A stretch of 64,000 nt of DNA from Rhea pennata (GCF_028389875.1 NW_026907681.1:1240001-1304000), one strand, 5' to 3'; positions 47,958-60,248 are shown, counted from the stretch's first letter. Numbers and translations: made by a program. Notes: generated by a model from the sequence alone, not told the origin.

Positions 47958-47975
47958 TGGCGCCCGAACAGGGTC
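47958..47975 (+). promoter_or_regulatory. Primer binding site, tRNA-Lys type
   Basis: TGGCGCCCGAACAGGG starts two bases after the 5' LTR and is complementary to the 3' end of tRNA-Lys (Lys3-like). Confidence 0.85.
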
Positions 47976-48097
47976 CCCGAAGACATACGTGAACCTGCTT
48001 TCCAGGAGAGCTGGACGAAAGGCCGTGTGCGCACTAAAGAGGAGTCCGTGCAGCTGCCCTCCGAGTGTCCGTAAGACCGCTGATCCTTGCCATAGAG

Positions 48098-49993
48098 ATG
48101 GAACGAGAAGCGGCGATACAATTATTGACGGAATTCCTCGCTAAGCGAGAGGCTCCTGTCTCTACTAAGAAGTTACTTGCCCTCTGTCAGTGGACTAGGG
48201 AGCATGGACATTTAAGCGACCCCACCTTGGTATTTAGTGTTGACGAATGGCGGGAGGTTGGCAGCACCCTATGGGACAAGACTCTGGATGGTAGCAAAAT
48301 TGCGAAGGAATTGGGTGCAACCTGGTGGGAAGCGATTAATGCCCTGCAGAAATATCAGGCAGAAAGAAAGGGTCGCATGTGCCGCATCGGCAATGCTGGG
48401 GGATCGCCCCTCGGAAACCTCCTCCGCAGTTACTCCCTCACGGCTTTTTGCGAGTCCGTCCTCCGCAGGAGGAATGGAGGTTCCTGTGGCTGTGAGCGCA
48501 GTGGAGATTAGGACAAAGTCGGCTCAGAGACAGGCAGAGCAGGAAGGGTGGACTTCCCGTTTGGACGAAGGCCAAGGGGGCCCCTGTTGCCGTCCCTCTG
48601 CACCACCTCTGCCAGAGAACGAGAATAGTGATAATGAAGGGGAAACAGCTGGGTCACGGAGTGCGCATGCGGAAACTGAGCAGAAGGACCGCTTCTTTGA
48701 TCCTCCTCCTCTGCCGCGGTCGCGCCTCTCGGGGCCTCGACCTTCAGACCATCTGTTGGAGGAAGTTACTCGGCGCATGAGCAATTTGCAAGCCGGAGAA
48801 GTGGATGATGTGCTTGTTATCTCCTCTGGCGGAGTGCAATTAAAGCCCTTGAATACACAACATCGGTGGTCGGGGTGATCCGCGATGCCCTTTTGGAGGG
48901 TGAGTGGCAGGCCGCCGCTGCCTGTCCTCCCTCCGCCTTCCCTGTGACTATTACGAATGCAGGTGGTCAGGCCACTGCTAGGTACCACCCTTTCGAGTGG
49001 AAGTTGATGCAACAAATTCTCAATACAGTTGCTACCTATGGATTACATGGAGAGACGTCATGACAAATGATTACGTATTTGTTTGCATCAAATGTCATGA
49101 CACCGGATGACTGTGTTTCGGTGGCAAAACTGGTGTTGACCCCGGCGCAGTTTCTCCTGTGGGAACGATATTGGGAGGAGGGCTGTCGCAAGGTGGTCAA
49201 CACGCCGAGGCCACAAACTGATCCCCTGCGAGATGTCACCTTGGACATGCTGATGGGCAAAGGAATTTACGCTGCCGCTGCTCAACAACTGCAGTTTCCG
49301 GCGGATTTCCACAACGCCTCTGCCGAAGCAGCTGAAAACGCGCTGTGGAGGGTGCCGATGGAAAAGAGGCCACCTAGTTGGGCTACATTGCGTCAAGGAG
49401 TCCAGGAGCCCTTTGACTCCTTTGTCAATAAGCTCGTGGCGTCTATTGAGGCACCTCACGAGATCGGAGAGGGGGTCAAGGATCAGCTGTTGCGTGCTTT
49501 TGCGTTTGAGAATGCGAATACGAAAACGAAAATGTTGCTAAGCCCCTTGCCTAGGAGTGCCACGCTCTCTGAGATGCTGGAGAGAGTAGCTAATTCTGGC
49601 CTCCAGCAGCAAGCTGCGTCTGTGTCTGAGGCGGTCGCCGCTGCTGTTAAACAGCAAAGCAAATCGCTTGCGGGAGCAGTGGCCCAGCAGACACGGGCGC
49701 TTGCCGCCGCCTTACAGGGCCCGACCCAGCAGCAGAGGCCTCGTAGCTTTGGGGCTTGCTTCCGCTGTGGGAAACCGGGCCACACCCGGAAACAGTGCAG
49801 GGAGGCACAAGTGTGGTGTGAGAACTGTCAAAGCGACACTCACGCCTCTGCTGCATGTCGGCGGCCGGGAAACGGCTTGCGGAGCGCGAAGGGGGGTCGC
49901 GCGCAGACAACAATAACCCCTCCTCCGGCTCCGGTGGTTGGGGGACTCCAGCCACTGCCGGGAGCTTGGGGTGCGACCTGGCAACAGCAGTAG
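48098..49993 (+). pseudogene. gag: Proviral gag, broken
   Basis: The ATG at 48098 opens a matrix-like N terminus (MEREAAIQLLTEFLAKRE). The frame changes somewhere between about 48370 and 48490, giving a Pro/acidic segment with PPLPE-like and PPPLPR motifs, and changes back near 48850, giving the capsid-like region (YHPFEWKLMQQILNTV). An in-frame TGA lies at 49061-49063. The C-terminal nucleocapsid part has two CX2CX4HX4C zinc knuckles (CFRCGKPGHTRKQC and CENCQSDTHASAAC). The frame ends at 49993 and overlaps the protease frame. Gag would form the virion core; with at least two frameshifts and one stop, this copy cannot make the full protein. Confidence 0.85.
49867..49902 (+). promoter_or_regulatory. 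Gag-pro -1 frameshift signal: slippery heptamer plus hairpin
   Basis: GGGAAAC (49867-49873) is in the gag frame as G GGA AAC, the X XXY YYZ pattern, and a -1 slip enters the frame that carries dUTPase and protease. A stem follows 10 nt downstream: GCGCGA (49884-49889) pairs with TCGCGC (49897-49902) around a G-rich loop. Phase, heptamer and stem agree, so this is a credible relic of the ancestral expression signal. Confidence 0.75.
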
Positions 49994-50688
49994 AAATCAC
50001 TCTGATTGATACCATGCCACAGAAAATTCCAACAGGGTGGCACCAACCGCCTGATCGAGTGGGGGGCCTTTTGTTAGGCCGCTCCTCAGCAGGTTTGAAG
50101 GGCATCATTGTATGCCCTGGGGTTCTTGATGCTGATTATACGGGTCAAGTTTGGATAGTAGCATATACTCTAACTCCTCCCATTTTTATACCAAAGGGAA
50201 GTAAAATTGCCCAGATAGTCCCATTTCCACAGTTATTAGCAGAATTGACCAATCCTGCTCAACTTTGAGAGTTGCCCCAGCGGGGGAATGCTGGGTTTGG
50301 AAGCACCAACCCGCTGGCTTGTCTAACTCTTAATATGAACCGTAGACCGATGGTCTCGGTGCAGGTGAATTATGCCGGTGAGCAACGGCACTTTCGCCTG
50401 CTGTTGTACACAGGAGCTGATGTTATGATCATGTCGGCCACGGTTTGGCCCAGACTCTGGCCGGTTCATCCGTCTCCGGATGCAATTGCAGGTGTGGGGG
50501 GATCAGCTCAAGCCATGGTGACTTTGCAGCCTGCGGAGCTAGTCCTTGAGCAACGCAGGGCCTGGGTACTCCTTACTATCCTGCCACTACCTGAAGGGGT
50601 CAATGGGTTGGTGGGACGGGAGTGCCTCACACAATGGGGAGTTGTTTTAGCAACCCCTGACTCGTTTTTTTCTCAGCGGCCGCTGTGA
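49874..50688 (+). pseudogene. pro: Proviral pro: dUTPase-like domain and retropepsin, broken
   Basis: The first half resembles a dUTPase (GLLLGRSSAGLKGIIV and the PGVLDADYTGQV segment), the enzyme that lowers dUTP and that betaretroviruses encode upstream of protease. A TGA at 50266-50268 interrupts the frame. The second half is a retropepsin: the active-site triad normally Asp-Thr/Ser-Gly reads YTGAD here (Tyr replacing the catalytic Asp), with a Gly-rich flap-like segment (GVGGSAQ) and the C-terminal GLVGREC motif still visible. This protease should be inactive. Confidence 0.8.
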
Positions 50689-53124
50689 AGCTGTCGACAC
50701 CCCTGAAGCTCACTTGGCTCACTAATGAACCAGTGTGGGTGGAGTAGTGGCCGCTGACACAGGAACGGTTGCAACGGGCCATGAATTAGTTGCTGAACAG
50801 TTACGCGTCGGGCATATTCAACCTTCAACAAGTCCTTGGAACACACCGATATTTGTTATTCCGAAAAAATCAGGGAAGTGGTGCTTGTTACATGACCTAA
50901 GAAAGGTAAACGAGCAAATGTTACCAATGGGGGCGCTGCAGCCAGGGCTGCCAACACCTACGATGATTCCACGTGAATGGCACATTCTGATTGTAGACCT
51001 TAAGGATTTTTTTTTCACAATTCCACTTCACCCGGATGATACACCTCGATTTGCCTTTTCGCTTCCAGCGCTCAATAAGGCCGCCCCGAGTCAGAGATTT
51101 GAATGGGTCGTGCTCCCTCAAGGGATGCGTATCAGCCCCACCATGTGTCAGTTATTCGTAGCGGCCGCCTTGCAGCCCATCCGTCAAGCATGGCCGCAAG
51201 CAATCATTTATCATTATGTGGATGACATTTTAGTAGCCCAGGCTGCTCCCTTTTCACACGATCAAAGCAAATATTTGCATGATACGTTACTGGCCAGAGG
51301 ATTACAGGTTGCTCCAGAAAAGATACAGGTTACCAGCCCATGGAAATATTTGGGATGGCACATCAGTGACACTATGGTCAGACCACAAAAGGTTACATTG
51401 ATGACCGCCGTCCACACCCTACGGGATGCACAGAAACTTATGGGAGATTTACAATGGGTCAGGGCCATAGCAGGCGTTCGAAACGAGGAGCTGGAGCCTC
51501 TTCGCCCCCTATTAAAGGGTTTGGATCCAGCTACTCCTGTCCGTTTGTCTACGGCACAACAGGCTTGTTTACAGCGCTTAACGGATTTAGTTACATCACG
51601 ATGGGCATCTCGTTGGTTTGAAGATGAGCCGTATAGGCTTGTTGTATTGTTATCTGCGACCTCAGTGTGTGCAGTCATCATGCAGTGGCAAAAGAAAAAA
51701 GGGGAGATGTGATAGCGGTTTTGGAATGGATATTTCTCCCTCTCCAACCAAAGCGTAGTATTGTTACGCGCCTGGAGCAAGTAGGGGAAGTGATTAGAAA
51801 AGGATGGGATAGGCTGGTGGCCATCACTGGCCAGGAGCCCGATGCAATTCACATACCAATGGCACAAGCAGATTTGGAATGGGCGCTGTGCCACTCCACG
51901 GCGCTGCAACTGTCACTCCTAGGCTGGCCAGGATTACTGTCTACCCATGTGCCTAATGGGAAGGACAGCGGATTTTTGCAGTCACAAACATGGGCGGGCA
52001 AGCTGCTCTATTTGGAGCGGCCGCTTCAAAATGCCGTTACTGCCTTCACAGATGCAGGAAAAGCTAGCAAAAAAGCTGCCGTTGTGTGGCAGGACAAGGG
52101 GCGTTGGCAGCATCAGGTCCTCCCGGCAGTGGCGGGAGACAGTTTGCAGACATTGGAGTTAGCAGCAGTTTGTTGGACAGTGACTCACTGGATGCATGTA
52201 CCACTGAATGTGGTTACGGATTCATTGTACGTAGCTGGTGTTGTTCAGCAGATTGAAGATGCTGTGCTCAAGCAGGTACATAACACTAGGTTGCTTGCCC
52301 TATTTATGCAGTTGCAACAAGCCTTACGGCAAAGATCGCAACCATATTGTAATATTCATGTACGGAGTCATCAGACGAAGGAAGGATTAGAGTTAGGTAA
52401 TCACCTGGCAGATCGATTGGTTAGCGTGGCTGCTCAACCCCTAAATCAGTTTGAGGCGGCGCGGGCCTCACACAATCAGTCTCATCAGAATGCCAAAGGC
52501 CTTAGTAGGCAATTCTCTCTCACGATTACGGAGGCACAAGGCATTGTGCGTACCTGCCCACAATGTAGCCATCATGGACCGGGGTTAGGGGTAGGAGTCA
52601 ATCCGAGAGGTTTGAAAGCACTGGAGCTTTGGCAAATGGATATTACCCATATTGTTAGCTTTGGGAGGTTAAAATATGTGCATGTTACAGTAGACACGTT
52701 CTCAAGATTCATTTGGGCCACAGCACAGCCCGGAGAAAAAACCTTACATGTCCGTAAACACCTGACACAGTGCATGGCGACCATGGGGGTTCCACAACAT
52801 ATAAAGACTGATAATGGCCCTGCCTACACTAGTAATAGCATGCGTCAATTTATGATGCACTGGGGAATTAGGCATACGACAGGGCTACCAAATTCACCAA
52901 CAGGCCAAGCCATCATTGAACGGGCTAATAGAACCTTGAAAACCTATCTGCAAAAGTATTCTGACATAACAGATGCTAAAGAGAGGTTGGATAAGACCTT
53001 GTTTGTGTTGAATCACTTGTGCGTTTTTGGGGATTCTGAGGTCCCTCCTGTGGTGGTTCACAATCAACATGTACAACAAGCGGTGACACCACGGGTGCCC
53101 AAGGTGTTGTATCGAAATCCATGA
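50689..53124 (+). pseudogene. pol: Proviral pol: reverse transcriptase, RNase H and integrase, broken
   Basis: The pol frame opens in the -1 frame relative to pro after a run of seven T at 50665-50671. It has a TAG at 50745-50747, a frame change near 50780, and a second at about 51690-51712 next to an A/G run. Reverse transcriptase keeps YVDD (51215-51226). RNase H residues are visible (FTDAG, LELAAV, VTDSLY, NHLADR). Integrase has the zinc motif (HX3H...CX2C) and the D, D, E positions (WQMDITH, KTDNGPAYT, GQAIIERA). Integrase and RNase H lie in one open frame ending at 53124. With the upstream breaks no complete Pol can be made. Confidence 0.85.
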
Positions 53125-53272
53125 ACTGGAGTTTGGGAAGGACCTGCAGAGGTTGTGTATGTTGGAAGAGGTTACGCGTGTGTTTCTACCCCCTCAGGTC
53201 CACTCTGGGTGCCCAGCAAATGGACTAAGGCATCCACCACTGAAGGAAATCAAGTGGACATCTCCAACCAAG

Positions 53273-54700
53273 ATGGGCTGGGTCAATTCGTTGATACTCT
53301 GGCTCATCTGCTTGGAGGCCCAGACGCTGCGTGTTGAGGCACTAACAAGCATTGATGTGAGACAGAATCTATGGGTTACTTGGGCTAATCGTACCTGACA
53401 GTCTGCCTTTTGCCTTTCCATGGCGTCTGCTACAGACCCCTTTAGAACGTGTCTGGTAGGAGTTCCCACTTTTAGGATCGAGTATTTTGGGACATTTAGC
53501 ATTCACAATTGTAGTCAATCCCCTAACGTCAGCCATTGTGCAGCACAATTGATAAAAGGGTTGAACGTGACATTGCCATGGGACCCTCAAGAGCTTGACC
53601 TTTTGGGTGCCATGCGCATTGGTAACACGTCGCTAAATTGGACACAGACATGCATATTTTTTGGAGGCCCCGGCACGCAGGGTCTCGTGCAATATTGACC
53701 TTCAAATTGGACTGGTTGGACAAATGTCACTCCCTCAGATAGAGGGTATGATTACCACAATGCGGATGACTTCTGTGGTACTAACGATACTGGCAGCCCC
53801 CTGGGCCTAGGTGCCTACGGCGCTGAATTCAAACACCCCGTTCCTCTTTGGAACAATGGGACGGCCAAGGCTTTGCCACCAGACACGTTCTTAATCTGTG
53901 GGAATCGCGCTTGGCAAGGCGTTCCTGCAAACATCATGGGTGGGCCATGCTACCTGGGTCAGCTAACCTTGTTAGCTCCAGACACGCGGTGGTGGAAAAA
54001 TGTTACGCACACGACACGCAAGAAACGAAGTGTAACCGGGGATTCACCAGACTGTAACGATAATTTGACTCTAACGTCACCAACAGAGCGGGTTTTCCTA
54101 TCCTTATTTGTGCCAGGAGGCGCTGCTGCTTTAGCTTTAAACCAAATTGGTAAGCTCGCTTGCTGGGCAGAGAAACAGGCAAATGTTACTACAGATGTAC
54201 TCCAACAACTGTTGGAAGATCAGCAAAGCTTACGCCATGCAATATTACAGAATCGTGCAGCAATTGATTTTTCATTATTGGCACAAAGACATGGATGTGA
54301 GGACTTTGAGGGAATGTGTTGCTTGAACCTGTCAGATCACAGTGAATCTATCCGCAAGAAGATTCGGTGGCTACAAGTACAAGTACATACGAAGAAAATA
54401 CAAGAGCATAGACTTTTGGACGGATGGCTGCAGGGTTTGTTTGGCCCTTTGCCTCGATGGCTGTTAGGTTTGATCCAAGAACTATTGCGGATAGCAGTTG
54501 TGCTGTGCTTACTGGGTGTATTCCTCTGTATTGCTTTTAGTTGTGTTAAGCGGATGTTCTCCAGGCCTCTTAAACAAGTTTGGGTTGCTCAAAAGAAAAA
54601 CAAGGGAATTCTAGAGAATTGGCTGGACGAGCATGGACATCAGAACATGCAAATGTGCAACCCTGACTTGTTATGTGGAGTAACCTTGGAGACACCTTGA
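53273..54700 (+). pseudogene. env: Proviral env, one frame with two premature stops
   Basis: The ATG at 53273 starts a hydrophobic signal-like segment. The same frame runs to 54700, interrupted only by TGA at 53396-53398 and TGA at 53696-53698. Several N-X-T/S glycosylation sites lie in the surface subunit. A furin-type RKKR site is at 54017-54028. The transmembrane subunit has an internal hydrophobic segment (VPGGAAALALN), a conserved helical region, a CX6CC motif (Cys codons at 54296, 54317 and 54320) and a membrane anchor (RIAVVLCLLGVFLCIAFS). The last 30 or so codons lie inside the 3' LTR. CX6CC subunits, covalently linked to the surface subunit, are known from gamma- and alpharetroviruses. 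The stops prevent full-length protein. Confidence 0.85.
54591..54609 (+). promoter_or_regulatory. Polypurine tract
   Basis: A purine-rich stretch (AAAAGAAAAACAAGGGAAT) ends directly at the 3' LTR start, where plus-strand DNA synthesis would be primed. It overlaps the env reading frame. Confidence 0.8.
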
Positions 54701-54971
54701 AGGACAAGTAATGAGGGAGTAAGTATGAATGCTATGTAAAAACAGGATGAAGAGATTAGCGAGACGGGACAGCGAATATGTGGACAGCCAATAGCAGAGG
54801 GCTTTGCGGCGCGTGAACTATAGTAGTAAGCTAATTAGATACAGCCAGCAGGGTGCTTGAGCACGCGGACAGCTATGACAGTATATAAGCAGGCTAAGTT
54901 GCTGAAATAAACGGATCATATTGCTAGCTCATATTGGGTCGTCTTATGATTCCACAAGCCCGCCTCCAACA
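54610..54971 (+). repeat. 3' LTR of the provirus
   Basis: It begins TCTAGAGAA (the 5' LTR has TGTAGAGAA) and ends CTCCAACA. It keeps AATAAA at 54906-54911 and is 362 bp against 355 bp for the 5' LTR. Confidence 0.9.
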
Positions 54972-55175
54972 GGCTACGGGCCCCAAAGATGGGTCGTGGC
55001 ACTGGGGAGGAGAGTCCTCTGCTAGGATGGAACAGGCACCAAAAGGCTGGCCCATCTTCGAGGTCCCGTTGGACACCAGGGGATGCTCTGGGCGGGACAC
55101 CACTGAGGGTGCTCTTGAGAGGTTTGGCCCCTTCAGCAACAGGCCATGGCCTAGGGAGGCGGTGCCATGGCCCTT
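54972..55175 (+). pseudogene. P2RX2: P2RX2-C continuation after the provirus
   Basis: It resumes at the P2RX2 intron 5 sequence directly after the 3' target duplication and matches P2RX2-A from 19328 onward. It stops near 55175, where the 5' part of P2RX2-E begins, close to the point where P2RX2-B passes into P2RX2-C. Confidence 0.8.
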
Positions 55176-57875
55176 GATGCCACTTCCCAATGGCAGCATG
55201 GGAGCGGACTCTTGCCCTTTCTGCAGTGACCTGGGACAAGCCTGGGGCAGCGTGGGGCACATTAACACAGAGCAAGGGGCCCGCAGGCGTCCTGGGCCAT
55301 GGCCCGCACACGGCCCCGCAGCAGGAGGCGCAGCTGCCCTGGGGTGCTGGGCACAGGAGCTGCAGCAGGGCTGGCAGCCCCGGGGCCTTGTGCCACGCCG
55401 ACGCCGGGCCGGCAGACGGCTGGCAGGGAGGCTGCAGCGCGGCCCCGGGGCCCCCATGTCGCAGCACTGTGACCCGGCAGCGCAGTCACAGTGCTCGCGG
55501 CACGAGCAGGGCTAGAAGGCGCCCGCGCCCCTGCCGCTCTGCCAGGCTCCGCAGCCGGCTCGCAACTGGCTGCCGCCCAGGGCCGAGGCTCTCTGCAGGC
55601 TGTCCTTGGGCGCAGGCGCACCCACCGCCACGAGGGCAGCAGGGCTCTCGACGGCCACCCAGCGCGACGTTGTTGCAGGACGTGCGGGGGCACGGCTGCC
55701 TGCACCTCAGGCCGCCAAACGATGGACGTGCTCAGCAGCTGCTCCTCCCTTTGGTATGGAGACCTCTTTGTGGCCTTCCTCTGACCTCACTGCCAGCTCT
55801 TGCTTTGCACCTTCTCTGCCCTGCTTTGGTGCTCAGAGCACTCCCTGCCGTGGCCGTGCCCCGTGCCTCGCAGGCTTGGAAAGTGCCTGTGTCTGCTGCT
55901 TCACTCCCTAACACTGCCTAACGCTGCCTCCTGTGCCGGCTGCCTCTTCCCCAACACAAATAGGCACGACCAACCCCTTCCTCCTGCAGCCCTTGACCCC
56001 TTCCAGCACCGGCTCTAAGACTGGCTCTTTGGCTTGCCTCAGCCTCAGAAAGACTGTGGATCCTCTTCCTCTTCCGCCTGGCACTCCTCCAAAGACGCAC
56101 AGAGCAATACCAAGTGACAGCAAGGTTTTCACAGTGTTTTCACCCTCAGGAGAGCAGAGGGAGGTCAGCATCTGCCAGCTCCAGGTCTCTTCTAAGCTGC
56201 CTCAGCTGAGCTGACGCAAAGGGGCCAAGGCAAGCAGGCTTTCTGCTTTTATTGCTGTACTCGTGTGGCGCTGCTGGGCACAGCTGGCCTGTGCATGCCT
56301 CCTGTGGGAAATGGAAGTGACCCCTGCCACCACTGTCAGCAGCCATTCTTCTGGGAGCGCACACTGTGCCCAGGCATTTGCTCACGGGCAGGCAGCGCGC
56401 TGAAGCTCACAGCTGATTCAGCCCTTGTGCACCATCCGATCGTGGAAGGTTTTCTGTTGGAAGAGCTCGCTGGAGGTCCTCCGATCCAATCTGTGCTCCG
56501 AGCAGGCTCGGATTCAAAGCCGGATGTAACTTTGGTCTTTCAGAGACCGGAGCAAGCCCTTGGGAGTGGGAGAAGACCCCTCACACGCACCTCAAGCTCC
56601 GCAAAGGCTCCAGGCCTTTTCAGCTGGAGATCAGTGGAGAAAGTTAACTCGATGGCCCGCAAAGAGCAAGGGCATCCATTCTCAGAGCCAGAGACCCTTC
56701 CAAAGATCCCCATGCCTATCTGCTTTGGCGCCACATGCAGCACCCAGGAAATGCAGGCCATGCGACGCGAAGATGCCCCAAGTGCTCATCATCAGTGTCA
56801 TAGGTCTCAGGCAACACTCTGGAGCACCCGGCCAGCTGGTCTCCTGCAGTGCCCAGGAAAGAGTCCCCCCCCCCCAGGCTCTATCAGGTCTGGTTTTTGC
56901 TTTTTACTTTCCATCTTTTTCCTTCTTTTTTTCTCTCTCTCTCTCTCTTTTTTTTCCTTAAATTTTGCCATGCTCTGGAGCCCCTAAAGTGGCTTCAGTT
57001 TGAGAGAGAGAGGAAAGGAGCTGGGCAGCGCTGGTGTGCCCCGGTGGGCGTGAGAAGCGTCCCAGGGCTGGCCGGGAGGCAGGCCTTGCTCACATGCGCA
57101 GGGAACAGCCGATCGCCAGCTTTGGGGTCAGGAAGGAATTTTCCCCCAGCACAGATTGGCAGCAGTGCCTGGGGGTTTTTCGCCTTCCTCTGCAGCACTG
57201 AGCACGGCCCACTCCCAGGGCTCCTCGGAGCCCTTTCAGGCCACTGATTGCCTGCTCTTGCAGCACCAAGACACCAGCTGTGCCCTGCAGCTCTCTCGCT
57301 CTCTGCCCTGGGGCAAGCTCAGGCACTTCCATGCATTCCATATGCTTGGGCTGTTCTGCCTTGTGCAAAACAATGTGCGTTTGCAAAGGCTCCGGGCTTG
57401 ATGCTGCATCAGGAAGCAGCTGCCGCTTGTCAGCTCTCTCTGCATGTAATAAAAGTGCAATGCTTGTAACCTCTGCTGGCTCTGCTGTGTGTGTCGTGCG
57501 AGTTGTGGCTGTGGCCTGAGAGCTTTGTCGTGCAGCTGTGCTGTCAGGAAGCGCAGGTACCCTGCTGCCTGCAGGGTCTGTTGTGGGGCTTGCAGGGTTG
57601 CTCTGCACCGCAGGGAGTTTAGCCCAACTCCGCCCCGGTTGCATAACTGGGCTATGACACTGCGCGCATGTGCAGATTTATTTTGGGGGCCACATTGACT
57701 TTGGGGTTCGCTATTTCATTACTCTTCAACTTCAGACCTTCTTGTTGACTGTTTCTCACGGTTATTCTGTGGCTGGAAGCCACCAAATCTATGTAACCAA
57801 CCGCTGCTCTTTCTCACAGATTTCCAGTTACTTATTCGTATTCTGTTTAACACAGCGGTAGTGTTCTAGACACCC

Positions 57876-57975
57876 AAAAGTTACAGCAGGGACCGTTCCC
57901 ACCAAGTATCATGTAGTATGGATACAAAAGTTGCAACACAGACCGTTCCCACCACGTATCCCGTAGTACGGATGC
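57876..57975. repeat. Two 50-bp direct repeats, P2RX2-E copy
   Basis: Same pair of units as at 44238-44337, with one or two substitutions. Confidence 0.7.
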
Positions 57976-60248
57976 AGCACTCTGGGTCCCAGAGGCGAGG
58001 AGATCACTGATAGCGCCTTTTCCTGTCATCCTTCAGAAGGGCTACCAGGAATGGGAGACAAGCCCGCAGAGCTCTGTCCTCACCAAAGTCAAGGGCGTGA
58101 CACAGTCACCAAGCAAGGTGTGCGATGTTGCAGTGTACATAGCCCACAACCACCACCACCCCCGCCTCCGCTCTACACCCCCCCAACCCACACAGCCGAG
58201 GTGAGGCTCTGACCCGCCTTTCTCCCTTCTCTTCTCTTGTCTTGCTTGCTTTGGGTGGCCTCTTGGAGCAGTAGATGAGCAGCAGACTTTCTGCAAGGGC
58301 TTCCCAACTGCTCCTTCATCCAGATGGACCCAGCAAAGGAAGCTGTCGTGTGTGGTGGTCCCCGCTGCCTGCATGGGGACTCCCGTGTTCCCTCCTCCAG
58401 GCCCAGCACTGTCCTTGGCTCCCGATGAGGCCACCATAGCTGCGTCCCAGACACATTGGGACTGCATGTTAGGTCACCTTTGCAGTGCTGTGCGGCAGGC
58501 TCAGCGGAGCTTGGGGAGCTTGGCACGTAGCACCGGGCAGGGCCCTGTGGTCTTAGCCAGGCAGGTGCGCCATGCTCTGCCTGCCTTGACAAGCAGCGTC
58601 AGGCCTCTGTGGTTTTGGATGTTCAGGGCGGGAGAGGGCACTCTCAGATCAGGTCAGGGGAGGCTCTGACATTCACGTGATGTTGGTGCCTGTAGCTCTC
58701 CCCTGCTGCTACCAGTTTGTGGCAGGGATCCCCCTGCCTGCCTTGGCTTGGGCACTGTTTGCGGGCTGCTGAGTGAGGGATCACGGGAGGGGAGATGTGT
58801 GGAGACTGAGCGGAGCTTGCTGGCGGATGCAGAGACGTGGGGAATCCTAGTGAGCACAGCTGCCCCTGGCTCAGTTCCCATGCCAGGAAATGGAGAAGAG
58901 GGTTGACTGTCTACTCCGGAGGACACACCAAGGAAAGCCATGCTAGAGTAGGGCCACCGCAGGCACGCTTAACGGCTGCTTACCCCAGGCAGCTTGCAAG
59001 GGCTGGCACCTATGCAGAGATGGGGAAGCACATGGGGTGCCCCGTCCCCTCTGCAGCCACAGCGTAGGACTACCAGGTGCATGTCCTGTTCTCACCATGT
59101 CTCCCATGACCCTGCAGGGGCTAACAGTTTGCAGTGCTGTATGCAGCTGCGACCATGACTGCACCCCTGGCGACATGGACATGTTGGGCCACAGAGAGCT
59201 GGGCATGTGCAGGGACAAGTGATCTGTGCAGCACTGCACACTGGGCAGGATCCCATTTGCCAGGAAGTTCAGCGTTGTGTGTTTGTCCTCACAGGGCAGA
59301 AGACAGGGCGCTGCGTGCCCAATGCTGGCGGCACCGAGAAGAGCTCTGAAATGCTGGCTTGGTGTCCAGCAGAGGAAGCGAGTGTCGGGTATGGGCCCCA
59401 AAGATGGGTCGTGGCACTGGGGAGGAGAGTCCTCTGCTAGGATGGAACAGGCACCAAAAGGCTGGCCCATCTTCGAGGTCCCGTTGGACACCAGGGGATG
59501 CTCTGGGCGGGACACCTCTGAGGGTGCTCTTGAGAGGTTTGGCCCCTTCAGCAACAGGCCATGGCCTAGGGAGGCGGTGCCATGGCACAGGGATGGCCTT
59601 GCACAGGCCATGCCAACAGGGACCATTTTGCTCCCGAAGCCATAGTACTTAGGTCTCTCCACAGTGAGTCCCTGGCGAAGATGGCACCACAGTTCCCCAT
59701 CCTTATCAAGAGGAACATCCACTTCCCCTGCTTCGGCTTCTCCAAGGATGTCCATGTGGAAGAGATCAATGTGGGGCCTAGGGATGGAGCAAGTAGACCA
59801 GTGGGTACCCAGGCTGCCATGTGTGTACAGGGTATAGAACAAAGTGGAGAGCAATATAGGTGATGCTAAGCAGCTGAGTGCAGGTCAGGCCCTGCTGCTG
59901 GGACCAGGACAGCCTTGCTGCAGCAGCAGTGCTTTGTAGTCAGGTCTTTGGCATAGTGGGGAGAAGGGGGCCACCCTGGCCCTGCACTTGCATGTGTGTT
60001 GTCTGAGTGTGTGTGTGGAGTGCAGCCAGATGCCTTCCTGAAAGTGCAATGGTGGATAGCACAGCCATTTCCCGTAACAATTAGGTACCAGAGGAATGAG
60101 TGTTCACTGACAGCAGGGAGATGTGGTTGAAATACGTGGACAAGCCTGAAGGATGGAGAGGCAGGAGTGGAGCTGTGCAGGAGCAGTGCCATTTGGCAGC
60201 TGGAGGAGATGCCGGCTTTTCACAGGGGATCCCTGTTCCTAAGTTGCT

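Larger units (their letters stand above)
47601..54971 (+). mobile_element. Class II (betaretrovirus-like) endogenous provirus, LTR-gag-pro-pol-env-LTR
   Basis: A full-length but inactivated provirus. Flanking bases AGGTAC (47595-47600) and GGCTAC (54972-54977) form a 6-bp target duplication; the uninterrupted P2RX2-A sequence has GGGTAC there, so each side changed once. The two LTRs differ at about ten positions plus two indels, so the insertion is not very recent. The tRNA-Lys primer site, two gag zinc knuckles, a dUTPase domain joined to protease, and the gag-pro frame relation fit class II (beta-like) elements. The env transmembrane subunit is of the CX6CC type, which is unusual for a typical betaretrovirus. 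All three coding regions are broken. It is inserted four bases after P2RX2-C exon 5. Confidence 0.92.

Noticed and set aside
47601..54971. Provirus as an active or recently exogenous virus
   Set aside because: The LTRs differ at about ten sites plus indels, and gag, pro, pol and env all carry stops or frameshifts.
58943..59854. 303-codon minus-strand open frame (252 codons at 19035-19793)
   Set aside because: It is antisense to P2RX2 exons 4-6; openness follows from the GC-rich sense coding sequence.
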